Positions 61,941-64,000 of a stretch of 64,000 nt of DNA are shown piece after piece; within the stretch, counting starts at the first letter, position 1, and the number at the start of each line of letters is the position of its first letter. The position numbers and the translations under genes are program-made. The notes under the pieces were generated by a model. It was not told the DNA's origin. It did no database searches and was given only the letters and a program-made list of their open reading frames with translations. Source of the stretch: Caballeronia sp. dw_19 (GTDB lineage Bacteria; Pseudomonadota; Gammaproteobacteria; Burkholderiales; Burkholderiaceae); NCBI RefSeq assembly GCF_018449515.1, contig NZ_JAAVUQ010000002.1:186001-250000 (forward strand), written 5' to 3'.

Positions 61941-61947
61941 ACCCATC

Positions 61948-63039
61948 ATGCTCCGAACCAGCATCTTCCCCTCGCGATACGTCCAGGGCGCGGGCGCGCT
62001 CGATTCACTCGACGCGGAACTCGCGCGCCTGGGCACGCACGCGGCGTGTCTCGTCGACAGTAACGTTGCCGCTTTGCTTGAACCCGCGTTATCGAAGGCT
62101 GAACGCGTGAAGCTCGCCGTGCGTAGCGTCGATGCCGCGTGCACCGAACGCTCCGTCTCCGCCGCGGCTGCGTGGATTCGCGAGAGCGGGGCCGACATCG
62201 TGGTCTCGTTCGGCGGTGGCAAGGTGGTCGATACGGGTCGCGCCGCCGCTGACGACCTGCGTTTGCCGTTCGTGTGCGTACCGACCATTGCTGCATCGGA
62301 CGCGCCGTGTTCTGCGCTTGCCGTGATCTACGACGAGGAGGGCCGGGTGGTGCGCGACCGCTTTGTCCGTCGCAATCCGGATCTCGTGCTGCTCGATACC
62401 AGCCTGATCGTGCGCGCGCCCGTGCGTTTTTTTATCGCAGGCATTGGGGACGCGCTCGCTACTTTCTACGAAGCCGATGCGTGCCGCCGCGCCTATGCAA
62501 AAAATCTTTGTGGCGGTCGCGGCACGGCGCTGGCTTTCGAGGCAGCGAAGTTATGTCGCGATACCTTGTTCGCGCATGCCGTGCAGGCGGTGGATGATTG
62601 CCGCGCACAGATCGTCACGCCGGACTTCGACGCTACGCTGGAAGCGACCGTGCTGCTTTCGGGCATCGGCTTCGAGTCGGGTGGCGTGGCCGCGGCGCAC
62701 GCCATTCATCACGGTCTCGCAGACCTGCCTTCGTCGCATGGCTTGCTGCACGGCGAGAAGGTCGCTATCGGCGTGCTGGCGTCGCTGTTTTTATCGGCGG
62801 TGCCTGACGACGAACGGGCTCGCGTGTTTCGTTTCTGCCGTGCTGTCGGCCTGCCCACACGTCTCGCGCAGATCAACGTGGACGTCAGCGACGAAGCGGC
62901 GCTTGAGACCGTGGCGAAGCGTGCATGCCGGGCGGGAGAAATCATCCACAACGAGCCGTATCCCCTCGATGCACCATTGGTGGTCGCAGCGTTGAAGGCG
63001 ATGGACCGATACGCAGCACGATCCGATAACCAAATTTAA
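61948..63039 (+). CDS. Iron-containing alcohol dehydrogenase, GldA-like
   Basis: A 363-residue dehydrogenase from ATG 61948. NAD-binding GGGK motif: VSFGGGKVVDTGRAAAD; PTIAASDAPCSALAVIY; metal ligands Asp in GIGDALATFYEAD and His in GVAAAHAIHHGL and SSHGLLHGEKVAIG. This matches glycerol dehydrogenase and related polyol enzymes that oxidise glycerol or tetritols. It stands between the HAD and SDR genes in the operon. Confidence 0.88.
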   Translation: MLRTSIFPSRYVQGAGALDSLDAELARLGTHAACLVDSNVAALLEPALSKAERVKLAVRSVDAACTERSVSAAAAWIRESGADIVVSFGGGKVVDTGRAAADDLRLPFVCVPTIAASDAPCSALAVIYDEEGRVVRDRFVRRNPDLVLLDTSLIVRAPVRFFIAGIGDALATFYEADACRRAYAKNLCGGRGTALAFEAAKLCRDTLFAHAVQAVDDCRAQIVTPDFDATLEATVLLSGIGFESGGVAAAHAIHHGLADLPSSHGLLHGEKVAIGVLASLFLSAVPDDERARVFRFCRAVGLPTRLAQINVDVSDEAALETVAKRACRAGEIIHNEPYPLDAPLVVAALKAMDRYAARSDNQI

Positions 63040-63054
63040 AAGCGAGACAACATC

Positions 63055-63825
63055 ATGACAGGCGAACTCAAAGGTGCGGAAACAGCCGCGTTCCGTCCCG
63101 GCCTCTTCGACGGCAAGACGGTCCTCGTATCGGGCGCAACCAGCGGCATTGGACTTGCAATCGCGCGGGGTTTTTCAGCGTTGGGCGCACAGGTGATTGC
63201 AACCGGCAGCTCGGCTGGCAAGCTCGAAGGGTTGCGCGCGGACGCCACGCTCGAAGGCATTCGCTTCGAGCAACTGGATGTCCGCGATAACGACGCCATC
63301 AAGCGTTTCGTCGCTACGCTGAGCGTGCTCGATGTGCTGGTGAACGCGGCTGGCGTGGCGCGTCCCGCCGATGAATATCGTGACGATGTCTTTCGCGAAG
63401 TGATCGACGTGAACCTGACGGCGGTCATGCGCCTCGCGATGGCCGCTCGTGACAAACTTGAGCAGGCGCGTGGATCGATCGTCAACGTGGCGTCCATGCT
63501 GAGTTATATCGCCGACGTGGATGTACCGGCTTATTGCGCGAGCAAGACCGGCATTCTCGGCTTGACGCGTTCGCTGGCTCACGCGTTCGGCCCGGCAGGG
63601 GTACGGGTAAACGCGATTGCGCCGGGCTACCACCGGACCGACATGACACGCGCGCTCTGGGAAGTACCGGCCAGCGCGGAGAAGATAGCGGCGCGCAGCG
63701 CGCTCAAGCGTTGGGGCGAAGTGGATGACCTGGTTGGCGCGACGGTGTTCCTGGCATCGCCGGCGTCGGCGTTCATCACGGGCGTGACCTTGCCTGTGGA
63801 CGGCGGCTACGCAAGCGGGGTATGA
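63055..63825 (+). CDS. SDR-family polyol/sugar dehydrogenase
   Basis: A 256-residue classical SDR. Motifs are VSGATSGIGLAIARGF, LVNAAGVARP, VNVASMLSYIA (catalytic Ser), YCASK (Tyr/Lys) and the C-terminal GVTLPVDGGYASG. It is the last gene of the kinase operon, 15 bases after the GldA-like gene. Two dehydrogenases with a kinase suggest oxidation of a polyol to a ketose, then phosphorylation. The exact polyol is unknown. Confidence 0.88.
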   Translation: MTGELKGAETAAFRPGLFDGKTVLVSGATSGIGLAIARGFSALGAQVIATGSSAGKLEGLRADATLEGIRFEQLDVRDNDAIKRFVATLSVLDVLVNAAGVARPADEYRDDVFREVIDVNLTAVMRLAMAARDKLEQARGSIVNVASMLSYIADVDVPAYCASKTGILGLTRSLAHAFGPAGVRVNAIAPGYHRTDMTRALWEVPASAEKIAARSALKRWGEVDDLVGATVFLASPASAFITGVTLPVDGGYASGV

Positions 63826-63835
63826 GGCGAAAAAA

Positions 63836-63871
63836 AGCCTTCTCTCTCCGGAAAAATGGAGAGAGAAGGCT
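63836..63871 (-). terminator. Rho-independent terminator of the porin gene
   Basis: AGCCTTCTCTCTCC pairs with GGAGAGAGAAGGCT (14 bp) across GGAAAAAT. On the minus strand the stem is followed by a run of seven T, a strong terminator for the leftward porin. It may also stop the rightward operon. Confidence 0.85.
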
Positions 63872-63923
63872 GTGTGCTTCCAGAGACGCTTAGGAGTACC
63901 GCCCGAAGCGTCCAACCATCATT

Positions 63924-64000
63924 TTAGAACTTGTGCGTGATGCCGACGATCGCTGCCAACTGGTGATTGTTGGACGAGAAGGACGAGCCGCTGAAGTCAG
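63924..64000 (-). CDS. C-terminal end of a Gram-negative porin (partial)
   Basis: Reading leftward from the window edge gives DFSGSSFSSNNHQLAAIVGITHKF and a TAA stop at 63924-63926. The GITHKF ending with terminal Phe is the standard end of Burkholderia OmpC-type trimeric porins (GIRHKF). Only about 25 residues are in the window; the rest lies beyond 64000. Confidence 0.8.
   Translation of the reverse strand, partial: DFSGSSFSSNNHQLAAIVGITHKF

Overview
This window looks like a chromosomal segment of a Burkholderiales bacterium, most likely Paraburkholderia, Caballeronia or a close relative. Coding DNA is GC-rich. Burkholderia-type small secreted DUF4148 proteins, a PenA-like class A beta-lactamase, an MctP-type symporter, the kynA/kynU pair, and the tail of a Gram-negative porin ending in HKF all point that way. 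No rRNA, intact tRNA, phage, transposase or CRISPR array was seen. The species call is inference.

Layout. 1-4343: tail of a DJ-1/PfpI protein, small exported proteins, an orphan lipoprotein and a zinc-ribbon, proline-rich membrane protein. 4344-6178: a long AT-rich gap with the relic of a TonB-dependent receptor (TBDR) and several operator-like repeats. 6179-21791: one-directional import locus with tonB, exbB, two exbD genes, a TPR protein, an XRE-cupin regulator, a large TBDR, an OppA-like binding protein and yejABEF; together these could carry a peptide-like substrate from outside the cell to the cytoplasm. 21843-29680: glycosyltransferase-like gene, oxidoreductases, N-formylglutamate deformylase, and MarR and LysR regulators. 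29821-33219: orphan amino-acid binding protein with an AstE/AspA-type hydrolase, and an MFS exporter. 33533-42908: small conserved genes, a tautomerase with divergent LysR, a methyltransferase with a lipoprotein signal, kynU-kynA (tryptophan to anthranilate), an M20 peptidase, and a DUF3311-mctP uptake pair.

43109-45693: class A beta-lactamase, exported MsrA preceded by a 24-bp perfect hairpin, a degenerate 3' half of tRNA-Leu(UAA), and two small orphan genes. 45817-49791: three-component periplasmic molybdenum dehydrogenase (2Fe-2S subunit, molybdopterin subunit, three-haem cytochrome c). 51841-56960: B-family (ba3-like) cytochrome oxidase operon with subunits IIa, II and I and three multihaem cytochromes c. 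The two modules together suggest a periplasmic dehydrogenase-to-oxidase electron path. 56961-58027: gene-free, about 1 kb, mostly one large imperfect inverted repeat. 58028-63825: a MocR regulator divergent from a four-gene polyol/sugar operon (FGGY kinase, HAD phosphatase, GldA-like dehydrogenase, SDR). 63924-64000: 3' end of a porin on the minus strand.

The most notable points are the self-contained TonB-to-Yej import locus with a decayed receptor copy beside it, the oxidase operon with an alcohol-dehydrogenase-type cytochrome, and several unexplained hairpins and direct repeats between genes.
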